Assembly (NCBI GenBank): GCA_903923395.1
Contig: CAIXXM010000062.1
Coordinates: 1-47,920, forward strand
DNA: 47,920 bases
Direction of reading: 5' to 3'
Source: an uncultured Acidobacteriia bacterium
GTDB taxonomy: Bacteria > Acidobacteriota > Terriglobia > Bryobacterales > Bryobacteraceae
Shown: piece by piece, positions 40,627 to 47,920 of the stretch
Position numbering within the stretch: position 1 is the first letter of the stretch
How the letters are laid out: each line of letters starts with the position of its first letter
The notes under the pieces: model-generated
Databases searched by the model: none
The model's input: the letters and a program-made list of their open reading frames with translations, nothing else
Told to the model about the DNA's origin: nothing
Translations under genes and position numbers: made by a program

Positions 40627-41826
40627 ATGCGCTTCCTGCTGTTAGTCTTCGCCGCTGTCATGATGTATGCACAGGACCGGATTGTCCTGCAGACCGGAAC
40701 CCTGCTCGACGGGAAGGGCGGCACCCTCAAGAATCAACAGATCGTGATTGAGAAGGGCCGCATTGTGTCCATCGGCACAGGCAAGGCCAAGGCCGATTAC
40801 AACCTGTCCAAGCTGACCGTTATGCCCGGGTGGATCGACACACACATCCATCTCAACTGGCATATGGATGCGAATCACAAGTCAGTGTCCAACGGTGGAA
40901 AACCGGAAGACATGGCACTCTACACCGCCGCCGATGGCTGGATGACCCTGCAAGCCGGCTTCACCACGGTGCAGAGCGTGGGTTCCCCCATCGACGGGCT
41001 GGTGCGTGACCGCATCAACGAGGGTGCCATTCCAGGCCCCCGCGTGCTGACCTCTCTGGGCCAGATTCAGGCGATGACAGGAGCCCCCGGCCAGCAGCGT
41101 GCCCGCACGGTGGAAGAGTTGAAGCAAATGGTGCGCCAGAGCAAGGCAGATGGTGCGGATGTGATCAAGCTTTTCGCCACCGCAGGACTTGGCGCAGGTG
41201 GCGGGCAGACGATGACCGATGAGCAGGTGCAGGCGGTCTGCGGCGAGGCCAAAGCCCAGGGTCTGCGGTCCGTGGTCCATGCGATTGGAGATTCCGGCGC
41301 TAAGGCCGCTGTGCTGGCAGGCTGCACGGCGATTGAACATGGAACCTTTGTCTCCAATGAGACCCTGGACCTGATGGTGAAACGCGGCACTTACTTTGAC
41401 CCGAACTTTCTGGTGCTGCATAACTATCTGGAAAACAAAGCAAGTTACACCTTCACGGATGCCGCGCTGGCGACTCTGGAGAAAGGTCTCGCTCCGACCG
41501 CCGACGTGCTGCGCCGCGCCAGGGCACGCAACGTAAAGCTTGTCTTCGGGACAGATGCCGTGGCGGGTGCGCATGGCAGGAATTACGAGGAGTTTATCTA
41601 CCGGGTCAAAGATGGCGGGGAAAAGCCGATGGATGCAATTGTAAGTGCAACCTCCATGTCTGCCGAATCGCTGGGGATGGGCAAAGATACAGGCACTCTT
41701 GCGGCAGGCTATCAGGCAGATATCATTGCGGTGGAAGGCGATCCGCTATCTGACATTACTGCTGTGCGCCGCGTGGTGTTTGTAATGAAGGGCGGCAAGA
41801 TTGTGAAGAACTTGGTGCGCGAGTAA
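40627..41826 (+). CDS. Secreted amidohydrolase family protein
   Basis: A 399-residue enzyme with a Sec signal (MRFLLLVFAAVMMYAQD). It follows the imidazolonepropionase/prolidase-like amidohydrolase pattern: GTLLDGKGGTLKNQQIVIEK at the composite domain, metal ligands in WIDTHIHLNWH, and the bridging Lys probably in GADVIKLFATAG. Further His are in VVHAIGDSG and AIEHGTF, and the catalytic Asp in VFGTDAVAGAHG. The final sheet has GTLAAGYQADIIAVEGDPL. Secreted members in Acidobacteria often act on dipeptides or other amides; the exact substrate is open. It is probably co-transcribed with the gene before it. Confidence 0.9.
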   Translation: MRFLLLVFAAVMMYAQDRIVLQTGTLLDGKGGTLKNQQIVIEKGRIVSIGTGKAKADYNLSKLTVMPGWIDTHIHLNWHMDANHKSVSNGGKPEDMALYTAADGWMTLQAGFTTVQSVGSPIDGLVRDRINEGAIPGPRVLTSLGQIQAMTGAPGQQRARTVEELKQMVRQSKADGADVIKLFATAGLGAGGGQTMTDEQVQAVCGEAKAQGLRSVVHAIGDSGAKAAVLAGCTAIEHGTFVSNETLDLMVKRGTYFDPNFLVLHNYLENKASYTFTDAALATLEKGLAPTADVLRRARARNVKLVFGTDAVAGAHGRNYEEFIYRVKDGGEKPMDAIVSATSMSAESLGMGKDTGTLAAGYQADIIAVEGDPLSDITAVRRVVFVMKGGKIVKNLVRE

Positions 41827-41828
41827 CC

Positions 41829-42254
41829 TCAACGCACGCCCAGGAACATCTGCGTCAAATACCAGTGGTCGCCGGGCTTGCGCGCGATCCCGATCCCGGT
41901 CATCGTCACATCCGGTAAAAGGATATTCTCCCGGTGGCCAGGACTTGTCATCCAGTGGATCACGGCCAGCCGCAGAGGATCTTCCCAGCCGTAAGAGTGG
42001 AAGATATTTTCCGCACAGCGCGCCCAGACGATTCCCGCATCCTGCAGGCGCATTTGTAAGTTGCCGAAGTCCGGGTCCTGGTGGCTGAAGAAATCGCGTG
42101 TCATCATGCGGATGCTGTGCATGCGGGCGGCATCCGCAAGCCGCTCCACGAATTGCAGCGGACCAAGATCCCGTTTCGTCCGCTCGTCATTCACATAGCC
42201 GCACAGCCGCTTTTCCGCGGCACGGATTTCGCGCTCCAGCGGGAAGCCGGTCAT
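41829..42254 (-). CDS. CAP (SCP) domain protein, no signal peptide
   Basis: A 141-residue protein that is almost only a CAP domain: VNDERTKRDLGPLQFVERLA, AARMHSIRMMTRDFFSHQDP, IVWARCAENIFHSYGW, WMTSPGHRENILLPDV and GIGIARKPGDHWYLTQMFLG. The usual His and Glu cavity residues are present (SHQ, AEN, GHREN). No signal peptide is seen, unlike most bacterial CAP proteins, which are secreted. Its start overlaps the stop of the heparinase-like gene by 4 bases, so they are co-translated. CAP proteins bind lipids or cleave peptides in different contexts; the role here is unknown. Confidence 0.87.
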   Translation of the reverse strand: MTGFPLEREIRAAEKRLCGYVNDERTKRDLGPLQFVERLADAARMHSIRMMTRDFFSHQDPDFGNLQMRLQDAGIVWARCAENIFHSYGWEDPLRLAVIHWMTSPGHRENILLPDVTMTGIGIARKPGDHWYLTQMFLGVR

Positions 42255-44062
42255 ACAGGGAACTGCACCGTGGTCTTTGGTTTCGGCGTACCGGTCTTAA
42301 ATGGCGTCAAGACCACATTCAGCCGCAGGTTGGCCGTCTTCTCACCAAGCCGAACAATCAGCTTCCGGTAACCCGCTGAGCGCACCGGTTCGATATCAAA
42401 CACGGCATGACGGGGCGAGCGGAGTTCAGCGCTCAACGTCCACTTGGCCTTCTGCAGGGTCGCGGTTTGGCCGCTGACAGTAATATCGGCGTCTGTGATC
42501 ATGCCCCAAACCACATCAAGCGGCTTATCACTTTCGACCTGGTCTTCAATCAGCACGGCCTGCCGCTGGGCCAGACCGATCCGCCGCTGCCAGAGACGGG
42601 TCTTATTACCGTTTGCCTTGGAAAGATCCAGTTGCACCCAGCTCAAATCCACGCCGGACTCCTGCCGGGTAATGCGCGACTCCGCATTGATGTCCTGGTT
42701 CTCGTTGTCGATCAGCAGGGTGTTGTGGATCTCCGTCCTGCTGCGGTAAGTTCCGGGGCGCTGCCTTGGCGCGGGACTGCTGGGCTGCAAGGCGATATCT
42801 TCCGGCCCGAGGTCGGCTGCGAACCGGACGCCACCGGCTTCGAGGATGAAGCTGCCCAGATCGTAATGCGTGTGGGAGACCTTGTTGTCTCCGCCCTTCA
42901 CCGCGAGGAAGATCGCATTCTGGTCTTCCCAGGATGACCGGAACGTCGCGACGTTGATGCCGCGTAAAATGCCATCCAGTGGCCACTGTGGCGGCGCGGG
43001 CACCTTCGCATCCTTCGCAAACCACAGCAGATCATAGAAATCCTGGTGCGTGGAATGCTCAGCGAGTCTCTGCGCTTCCCAGGCCGCGGGCGGATTGTTG
43101 AAGCGGCGCGCGATCCACTGCAGATGCGGTGCGGGCTGCAGTTCCTCGGAAGAATCCCCAAAGTTGAAGGTCCGGCCGGAAGGTGCCGTTGTATAAACCC
43201 GGTATCTCGCGGAGCGTTCAAAGCCGCGGTTGGTGCCGATCAAGCCCAGATCACTGCCGAATGCTGTTTCAAGCGCAGCCGTCAGGATGGTCATGGAGCG
43301 CCCGGCGAAGTCACCGTAATAGGGACCTTCCGGCCAGCCGCCATCCGAACCCCAGGCGGTCAGGACATGCGAGAGGGAATCCATGGCGGACTTCAAGATC
43401 GAACTGGACTTTGGCGCGAAGTCTTCGGCAACGGCCAGCGCCCCCAGAAGGATGCCGCTGTTGCAGACCGGATTCCAGTAGTAGCGGCTCGTCGTCCAAG
43501 TCGCTTTCGCCTGGTAGGCGGCGATGGCCGGGTCCAGACCTTTGCCGACAATGGCACCGGCAATCCAGGCGCGTTCTTCGAAACTCAAGGCCGGGTGCAG
43601 CCAGTCATAACCGAGGGCCATGGCGTGACTCATTTCGGCGGTATCGAGAAAATGTGCCGGGTTCCAGTCCTTGAAGTTCGCGCAGGCACGCATTTCCAGA
43701 ACGGCGCGGTGCAGATAGCTCTCTTTGCCGGTCACGCGGAACATCAAGGCGAGGGTGCCGATGCGGTCGACGGCCTTGCGGCACTGGGCCAGCAGCCGGT
43801 TTCCGGTCAGCTTATAGTCAACAGGAAGGGCAGTCTGCAGCTTTTCGCATTCCTTCTCGAGTTCCGTGTAGATTCGTTTGGCGAGAGGATTATCGCGGAT
43901 GAGCAGCTTGATCCGGTCGAGATCACTGTCTTGTAAGAGAAGGCGGGAATGGGTCTTTCGCAGACGGGACCATGGATCTGTCTCCTGCGCAAGACACGCC
44001 AAAGCGCTTGCGAATCCGCCGAGAATCGCACGCCTCGATATCCTTTTTGAGGAACCGCGCAC
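42251..44062 (-). CDS. Heparinase II/III-like polysaccharide lyase, Tat-exported
   Basis: A protein of about 603 residues. An N-terminal alpha/alpha toroid (LLAQCRKAVDRIGTLALMFR, SHAMALGYDWLHPALSFEER, YYWNPVCNSGILLGALAVAE) is followed by a heparinase II/III-type beta-sandwich (VKGGDNKVSHTHYDLGSF, RTEIHNTLLIDNENQD). It likely degrades uronic-acid polysaccharides in the periplasm. GTG 44062 is chosen because it gives a compact Tat signal (RGSSKRISRRAILGGFASAL). The ATG at 44230 would add 56 residues encoded wholly by hairpin repeats. No good ribosome binding site supports either start, so the insertion of the repeats may have changed it. The CAP-domain gene follows with a 4-base overlap. Confidence 0.8.
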   Translation of the reverse strand: MRGSSKRISRRAILGGFASALACLAQETDPWSRLRKTHSRLLLQDSDLDRIKLLIRDNPLAKRIYTELEKECEKLQTALPVDYKLTGNRLLAQCRKAVDRIGTLALMFRVTGKESYLHRAVLEMRACANFKDWNPAHFLDTAEMSHAMALGYDWLHPALSFEERAWIAGAIVGKGLDPAIAAYQAKATWTTSRYYWNPVCNSGILLGALAVAEDFAPKSSSILKSAMDSLSHVLTAWGSDGGWPEGPYYGDFAGRSMTILTAALETAFGSDLGLIGTNRGFERSARYRVYTTAPSGRTFNFGDSSEELQPAPHLQWIARRFNNPPAAWEAQRLAEHSTHQDFYDLLWFAKDAKVPAPPQWPLDGILRGINVATFRSSWEDQNAIFLAVKGGDNKVSHTHYDLGSFILEAGGVRFAADLGPEDIALQPSSPAPRQRPGTYRSRTEIHNTLLIDNENQDINAESRITRQESGVDLSWVQLDLSKANGNKTRLWQRRIGLAQRQAVLIEDQVESDKPLDVVWGMITDADITVSGQTATLQKAKWTLSAELRSPRHAVFDIEPVRSAGYRKLIVRLGEKTANLRLNVVLTPFKTGTPKPKTTVQFPV

Positions 44063-44137
44063 AACGGACTCGCCGTCCGCGTTGAAGCTAGCGAGTTCCT
44101 TGACGCGGTCTAGCGCCGCATACGGCGGCCTGTGCGC
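44057..44137. repeat. Hairpin repeat of the GCACAACGGAC family, unit A
   Basis: The unit opens GCGCACAACGGACT (44057-44070) and ends CTGTGCGC (44130-44137); GCGCACA and TGTGCGC form a 7-bp terminal stem, with further inner pairing. The core GCACAACGGAC is identical to that of the tandem repeats at 15850-15939. It overlaps the likely start of the heparinase-like gene. Confidence 0.85.
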
Positions 44138-44150
44138 TTTTGAAGAACCC

Positions 44151-44212
44151 GCGCACAACGGACTCTCCGCCGGCACCGAAGCATCCGGGTTGCCGGACGG
44201 CGGCCTGTGCGC
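44151..44212. repeat. Hairpin repeat of the GCACAACGGAC family, unit B
   Basis: The unit opens GCGCACAACGGACTCTCCGC and ends GACGGCGGCCTGTGCGC; the 7-bp terminal stem joins 44151-44157 with 44206-44212, and an inner stem pairs around CCGCCGGCA and TGCCGGACGG. It directly follows unit A. Both share TTTGAA after the closing arm. Confidence 0.85.
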
Positions 44213-44283
44213 TTTGAAATGCCCCCTCATGTCTCAACAGTTTGACATATCCGCAGCCCGCAGCCGCATGACACAATACAGGG

Positions 44284-45087
44284 TTGATCGAACAACTGCC
44301 ACCCTATCGAACCGCCCCCGGCGCACGCGCGGTCCTCTTTGATTTTGACGGCACACTCTCCCTGATCCGGTCCGGCTGGATGGAAATTATGCTCGACATG
44401 ATTATGGAAACGCTGGGGCCACTTGCCGACCCCCGCGGTGAGGACCATGCAAGCGTCCGGGCGGAAGCCCTGGTCTACGTTGCGAAACTCACAGGGAAAG
44501 ACACAGTGCACCAAATGCAGGCCTTCGCCGATCATGAAGCGGCCCTCGGCGGGACCCCGGACACGGCGCAGAACTACAAGTCTGAATTCCTGCAGCGTCT
44601 CGAAAAGGTCCGCAGTGCGCGGCTGGATGCGCTGCAGGCGGGAGAAAGAACCGCGGCTTCGCTGCTGGTGCCCGGCACGTTGGAAATCCTCAGCAAACTG
44701 CGGGCCAGCGGAGTAGCGCTTTACCTTTCGAGCGGCACAGATCATCGCGCACTGGTCTTCGAAGCCGGGTTGCTGGGACTGACACCATTTTTCGAAGAAC
44801 GCATTCTCGGCGCTGGCCCCGGCGGCTCCACGAAAGCGGATCTACTGGCCCGCATTGTGGCGGAAGGCACAAACCCCGCCGATATCGTCTTCTTTGGAGA
44901 TGGCCCGGTGGAAATCGAAGCGACGCGAGAGATTGGGGGCGTCGCGGTGGGTCTGGCCACTGATGAGCCGGAATGCCTGGTGGTCCACCCGAAAAAGCGT
45001 GCCTGGCTGATTGACGCCGGTGCGGATTTCATCGTTCCCAACTATCTGCCGGAAGGCCTTGTGGAGGCAGTGATTCCCAGTGTCTAA
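44284..45087 (+). CDS. HAD-superfamily phosphatase
   Basis: A 267-residue HAD hydrolase with D20 and D22 in VLFDFDGTLS, motif II in LYLSSGTDHRA, the Lys in GGSTKADLL and the second acidic motif in VFFGDGPVEIEA. A large alpha-helical cap lies between about 28 and 130. An in-frame stop at 44269-44271 makes TTG 44284 the first possible start; no clear ribosome binding site precedes it. It is the first gene of a four-gene cassette in which every junction overlaps (8, 4 and 4 bases). It probably dephosphorylates a sugar phosphate made by the kinases downstream; the substrate is unknown. Confidence 0.85.
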   Translation: MIEQLPPYRTAPGARAVLFDFDGTLSLIRSGWMEIMLDMIMETLGPLADPRGEDHASVRAEALVYVAKLTGKDTVHQMQAFADHEAALGGTPDTAQNYKSEFLQRLEKVRSARLDALQAGERTAASLLVPGTLEILSKLRASGVALYLSSGTDHRALVFEAGLLGLTPFFEERILGAGPGGSTKADLLARIVAEGTNPADIVFFGDGPVEIEATREIGGVAVGLATDEPECLVVHPKKRAWLIDAGADFIVPNYLPEGLVEAVIPSV

Positions 45088-46039
45088 GTACGCGCAGTTT
45101 GACCGCAGCAAACTTCTGGTGCAGCCGCTGGCGGAGCGGATCAATGACCTGCAGCTGGAGCACTGGCTGGCACTCGACGCAGAGACCCCGGCCTTTGCAT
45201 CGGAATCTTTGGATCACGTGGCCGCACGTTTGGAGGAAGCCCGTCTCCGTGGCAGCGCCAGAATCCTGATCATGGGTGCGCATCTGCTGCGCGCTGGCGT
45301 GAGCCGCCACCTGATCGACCTGATTGAACGCGGCTGGTTTACTGCCATAGCCTTCAATGGTGCGGGGGCGATTCATGACTACGAACTCGCGCGCATTGGC
45401 GCCACTACGGAAAGCGTTGCCAAGTACATTCGCACCGGTGAGTTCGGGCTCTGGACGGAGACCGGCGAACTCAATGACTGGATTCGCGACGCGGCCGCTT
45501 CACAGGAAGGGCTTGGCGAACACATCGGCCGCCGCATCAACGAATCCGATTTCCCGCACAAGGAACTGAGCGTCTTCGCCGCGGCATGGCGGGCCAGCGT
45601 TCCCGCGACGGTGCATATCGGCATCGGCTATGACATTCTGCATGAACACCCCAACTTTGACGGGGCGGCGGCGGGAACTGCCAGTTACCGCGACTTCCTG
45701 ATCTTCACCAGAGAAGTGGAGAACCTGGAAGGCGGCGTGATGCTGAGCTTCGGTTCGGCGATCATGGCCCCGGAGGTTTACTTGAAGGCTCTGGCGATGT
45801 CCCGCAACGTCGCGCGGCAGGAGCGGCGGGAAATCCGCCACTTCGCCACAGCGGTCTTCGATATGGTTCCGATCCACGGCGATATCCACAAAGAGCTGCC
45901 GCGCACGGACCCCGGCTATTACTTCCGGCCGCACAAGACGATTCTGGTCCGGACGGTTGCGGATGGCGGTGAAAGCTTCTACATCTGCGGTCACCACCGC
46001 GCTACGCTTCCCGCACTGAGGAGGAAACTGCTGGCATGA
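45080..46039 (+). CDS. Deoxyhypusine-synthase-like protein of unknown substrate
   Basis: A 319-residue protein starting at GTG 45080, 8 bases inside the HAD gene. MGAHLLRAGVSRHLIDLIER followed by NGAGAIHDYELARIG matches the NAD-binding core of deoxyhypusine synthases (NGAGxIHDxE), as does FGLWTETGELND. Bacteria lack eIF5A, so a different acceptor is used. Position between a HAD phosphatase and two sugar kinases suggests action on a sugar or small molecule. The segment expected to hold the catalytic Lys of true synthases reads FGSAIMAPEVYLKALAMSRN and may not be equivalent. The relation is by eye; confidence in the superfamily is moderate. Confidence 0.72.
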   Translation: MSKYAQFDRSKLLVQPLAERINDLQLEHWLALDAETPAFASESLDHVAARLEEARLRGSARILIMGAHLLRAGVSRHLIDLIERGWFTAIAFNGAGAIHDYELARIGATTESVAKYIRTGEFGLWTETGELNDWIRDAAASQEGLGEHIGRRINESDFPHKELSVFAAAWRASVPATVHIGIGYDILHEHPNFDGAAAGTASYRDFLIFTREVENLEGGVMLSFGSAIMAPEVYLKALAMSRNVARQERREIRHFATAVFDMVPIHGDIHKELPRTDPGYYFRPHKTILVRTVADGGESFYICGHHRATLPALRRKLLA

Positions 46040-47013
46040 GCATGACGGATGCGCAAATTCTGGAACGAATTCCCAACTTGTCTGTCCTGATTGTGGGAGA
46101 TGTCTGCCTGGACCGATGGTGCCGCTATGACCCCGCGCTCGCACTGGCCTCAAGGGAAACCGGCATTCCCCGCACCGCCGTTGTCTCCGCGGAAGTAACC
46201 CCGGGCGCAGCCGGCACGATTGCGAATAACCTGGCCGCCATGAAGTGCGGCAGAGTGGCACTGCTCAGTGCAGTGGGAGACGATGGCAACGGCATGGAAC
46301 TGCTGCGAGCCTTGCAGCAGCGCGGCATTTCGACGGAATACATCCACAAGACGGGTCTGATGCCGACCTTCACTTATACGAAGCTCATCAACCTGGAAAC
46401 CGGCCAGGAAGACCTTCCCCGCATTGATTTCATCGCCGCCGGAGGAGTGCCGCATCACGTGGAACACCACATTGTGAATACATTCCGGGCGATCTTCGAT
46501 AACTTCAATGTCATTCTGATCTCAGATCAGGCGGAAACCGAGCAGGGAGGGTTAGTCACGGCTGCAGTCCGCAAAGTTGTGGAAGAGGCGGCCCAGACCT
46601 ATCCGGACAAAGTGATTGTAGTCGATTCCCGCGTGCGTGCCACCGAATATCATGGCGTCATTCTGAAGCCCAACCTGGATGAAGCCGAAGCCTCCTCAAT
46701 GAAGCTGCTGGGGCGCATTGACTTCCCGGCCATGCGCCGCAAACTCCGGGCGCCGGTGCTGATGGTGACCAAAGGAGCAGCGGGAGTTACAGTCTACCGC
46801 CCTGATTGCGAGAACCATGTTCCGACAGAAGCGGTGGAGAAGCCCGTCGACATCTGTGGCGCCGGCGATAGTTTCTCAGCTGGCTTTTCGCTCGCCATGT
46901 CAGTCACCGGCGATGCGATCCGCGCTGCCCAGTTCGGCAACAAAGTGGCCTCCATCACCATCATGAAACCAGGTACGGGAACCGCGAGCCCGGAGGAGAT
47001 TCTGGCCAAGTGA
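46036..47013 (+). CDS. PfkB-family sugar kinase, RfaE/HldA-like
   Basis: A 325-residue ribokinase-type enzyme. It begins with LSVLIVGDVCLDRWCRYDPA, has the sugar-binding Gly/Ala stretch TPGAAGTIANNLAAMKCG, and the C-terminal signature CGAGDSFSAGFSLAM with the catalytic Asp. The opening and PGAAGTIANNLAAM resemble the heptose-7-phosphate kinase part of HldE/RfaE, so a heptose or related sugar phosphate is plausible. The start overlaps the stop of the preceding gene (ATGA). With the HAD phosphatase and ROK kinase it forms a sugar-phosphate cassette. Whether it makes a 1-phosphate cannot be read from sequence. Confidence 0.88.
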   Translation: MSMTDAQILERIPNLSVLIVGDVCLDRWCRYDPALALASRETGIPRTAVVSAEVTPGAAGTIANNLAAMKCGRVALLSAVGDDGNGMELLRALQQRGISTEYIHKTGLMPTFTYTKLINLETGQEDLPRIDFIAAGGVPHHVEHHIVNTFRAIFDNFNVILISDQAETEQGGLVTAAVRKVVEEAAQTYPDKVIVVDSRVRATEYHGVILKPNLDEAEASSMKLLGRIDFPAMRRKLRAPVLMVTKGAAGVTVYRPDCENHVPTEAVEKPVDICGAGDSFSAGFSLAMSVTGDAIRAAQFGNKVASITIMKPGTGTASPEEILAK

Positions 47014-47861
47014 GAGTCCTGGCAATTGATATCGGGGGCACCAAATTTCAAGCTGCGGCGTTCGAAGACGGAGTCATGATCCGCCGGGAAACCCGCATGA
47101 CAGACCGCGAAGGCGGACGTGCTGCGCTGCTGGACTCCCTGGGTCCGTTAGTGCGGACGTGGCAGAGTGAGCTGCACTTCGACCGCTGCGGCATCGGTTT
47201 CGGCGGCCCAGTGCATTGGGCCACGCAAATGGTGGTCACCTCCACGCATGTGGGCGGCTGGCGCGATTTCGATTTCGCGGGCTGGGTGCGCGAACATATC
47301 GAAGGCGCGCCAACGGTGATGGACAATGACGCCAACGTGGGGTGTTTGGGGGAATATCTCTACGGTGCCGGAAAGAACTGCAATCCGCTGCTGTTCCTTA
47401 CCGTGTCCACGGGGGTCGGTGGCGGGGTATTGATTGATGGGAACCTGCTGCGCGGCGCGGATTCCTTTGGTGGCGAGATTGGCCATATCAACGTGGAACA
47501 GGACGGCCCCAATTGTCTCTGCGGCTCCAATGGCTGTCTCGAACGGATGTGCTGCGGGCTCTGGATGGAGCGCGATTACGGGAAGACGGGGAAGGAGTTG
47601 ATGGATGATGCGGCGTTTGTGGAGCGCTATGTGGTCCGCCTCGCCCGTGGCTTGAAGGCTGGCATCATGCTCTTGAACCCCGAACGCATCATCATCGGAG
47701 GCGGCATCAGCAAGGCGGGCGACAAGTTGTTCGGGCCGTTGCGCAAGGAACTGGCACGCCAGATGCCACCGTGGTCACAGGCGCGGCAGGACGTGCAACC
47801 GGCCCAACTGCCGGATGACTGCGTTCTTTACGGTGCTTTGGGACTGGCACTCAGGATTTGA
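47010..47861 (+). CDS. ROK-family sugar kinase
   Basis: A 283-residue ROK protein starting at GTG 47010, overlapping the PfkB gene stop by 4 bases. The ATP loop is AIDIGGTKFQAA, the catalytic Asp lies in VMDNDANVGCLGEY, and the zinc motif GGEIGHINVEQDG is followed by CLCGSNGCLER. No helix-turn-helix precedes, so it is a kinase and not a repressor. It is a little shorter than typical glucokinases (about 300-320), mostly in the helices after the zinc motif. It could phosphorylate the sugar that enters the pathway of this cassette. Confidence 0.9.
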   Translation: MRVLAIDIGGTKFQAAAFEDGVMIRRETRMTDREGGRAALLDSLGPLVRTWQSELHFDRCGIGFGGPVHWATQMVVTSTHVGGWRDFDFAGWVREHIEGAPTVMDNDANVGCLGEYLYGAGKNCNPLLFLTVSTGVGGGVLIDGNLLRGADSFGGEIGHINVEQDGPNCLCGSNGCLERMCCGLWMERDYGKTGKELMDDAAFVERYVVRLARGLKAGIMLLNPERIIIGGGISKAGDKLFGPLRKELARQMPPWSQARQDVQPAQLPDDCVLYGALGLALRI

Positions 47862-47920
47862 GCTGCCGTTACCACCTGGCAATATTCTTCATGTAAGTTC
47901 GCCAGAGAGAGTTCATGAAC
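47862..47920. other. Window end, no reliable gene
   Basis: Two minus-strand frames are open from the right edge into this stretch (ending at 47869 and 47828). Either could be the tail of a gene outside the window; 59 bases are not enough to choose. No terminator is evident after the ROK gene. Confidence 0.3.

Noticed and set aside
47828-47920. Minus-strand frames open from the right edge
   Set aside because: They are too short to identify, and one overlaps the ROK gene; the window ends before a choice can be made.
1-47920. tRNA, rRNA, CRISPR arrays, prophage or IS elements
   Set aside because: No cloverleaf-like block, regularly spaced repeat array, integrase or transposase was found on either strand.

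Overview
The window is a chromosomal piece of an acidobacterium, most likely of the Bryobacterales/Solibacter group (subdivision 3). This is inferred from several protein types typical of that group: the VWFA-related acidobacterial protein, a TonB receptor with an N-terminal carboxypeptidase-regulatory domain (Oar-like), the IPT/TIG-like repeat abundant in Solibacter (TIGR03437 type), a PEP-CTERM protein, and many secreted enzymes with Sec or Tat signals. I see no rRNA, tRNA, CRISPR, prophage or insertion sequence. Genes are dense and many adjacent genes overlap by 4 bases.

Left part (1-11.5 kb): the end of a MacB/FtsX-type permease and a TolC-type channel; a ligase-associated DEXH helicase with PdeM; a decayed secreted-protein gene and a small protein; a two-gene membrane unit with a His-rich YtkA/FixH-like protein; a VWFA protein; a WG-repeat gene broken by an exact 14-bp tandem duplication; and a PIG-V-like glycosyltransferase. 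Middle (11.5-25.2 kb): a secreted S9-like hydrolase coupled to the TonB receptor; two hairpin repeats; a GH43-like enzyme; tandem metallophosphoesterases; a beta-propeller protein coupled to a PEP-CTERM protein; and a phosphodiesterase-TPR-sulfotransferase fusion.

Region 25.2-36.7 kb is the most interesting. A five-gene minus-strand operon with 4-base overlaps encodes TIG-PEBP-YHYH, an unknown secreted protein, a TIG-FN3-multicopper oxidase, MbnP, and an enlarged MbnH carrying an extra cytochrome c domain and a CusF-like tail. A second PEBP-YHYH gene converges on it. An OmpR-family regulator and CpxA-like kinase diverge from it, and the shared intergenic region holds an 11-bp-period direct repeat placed like a response-regulator box. 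I propose a regulated extracytoplasmic copper or oxidative system. MbnP/MbnH and the oxidase are recognisable families; the combination and its purpose are inference.

Right part (36.7-47.9 kb): a SnoaL-like protein and GH36-like glycosidase diverge from an uncharacterised secreted protein and an amidohydrolase. A CAP-domain protein and a heparinase II/III-like enzyme follow, the latter with hairpin repeats of the same family at its 5' end. The last cassette is tightly overlapping: HAD phosphatase, deoxyhypusine-synthase-like protein, PfkB kinase and ROK kinase, suggesting an unrecognised sugar-phosphate pathway. All functions are read from the sequence by eye; no database search was run.
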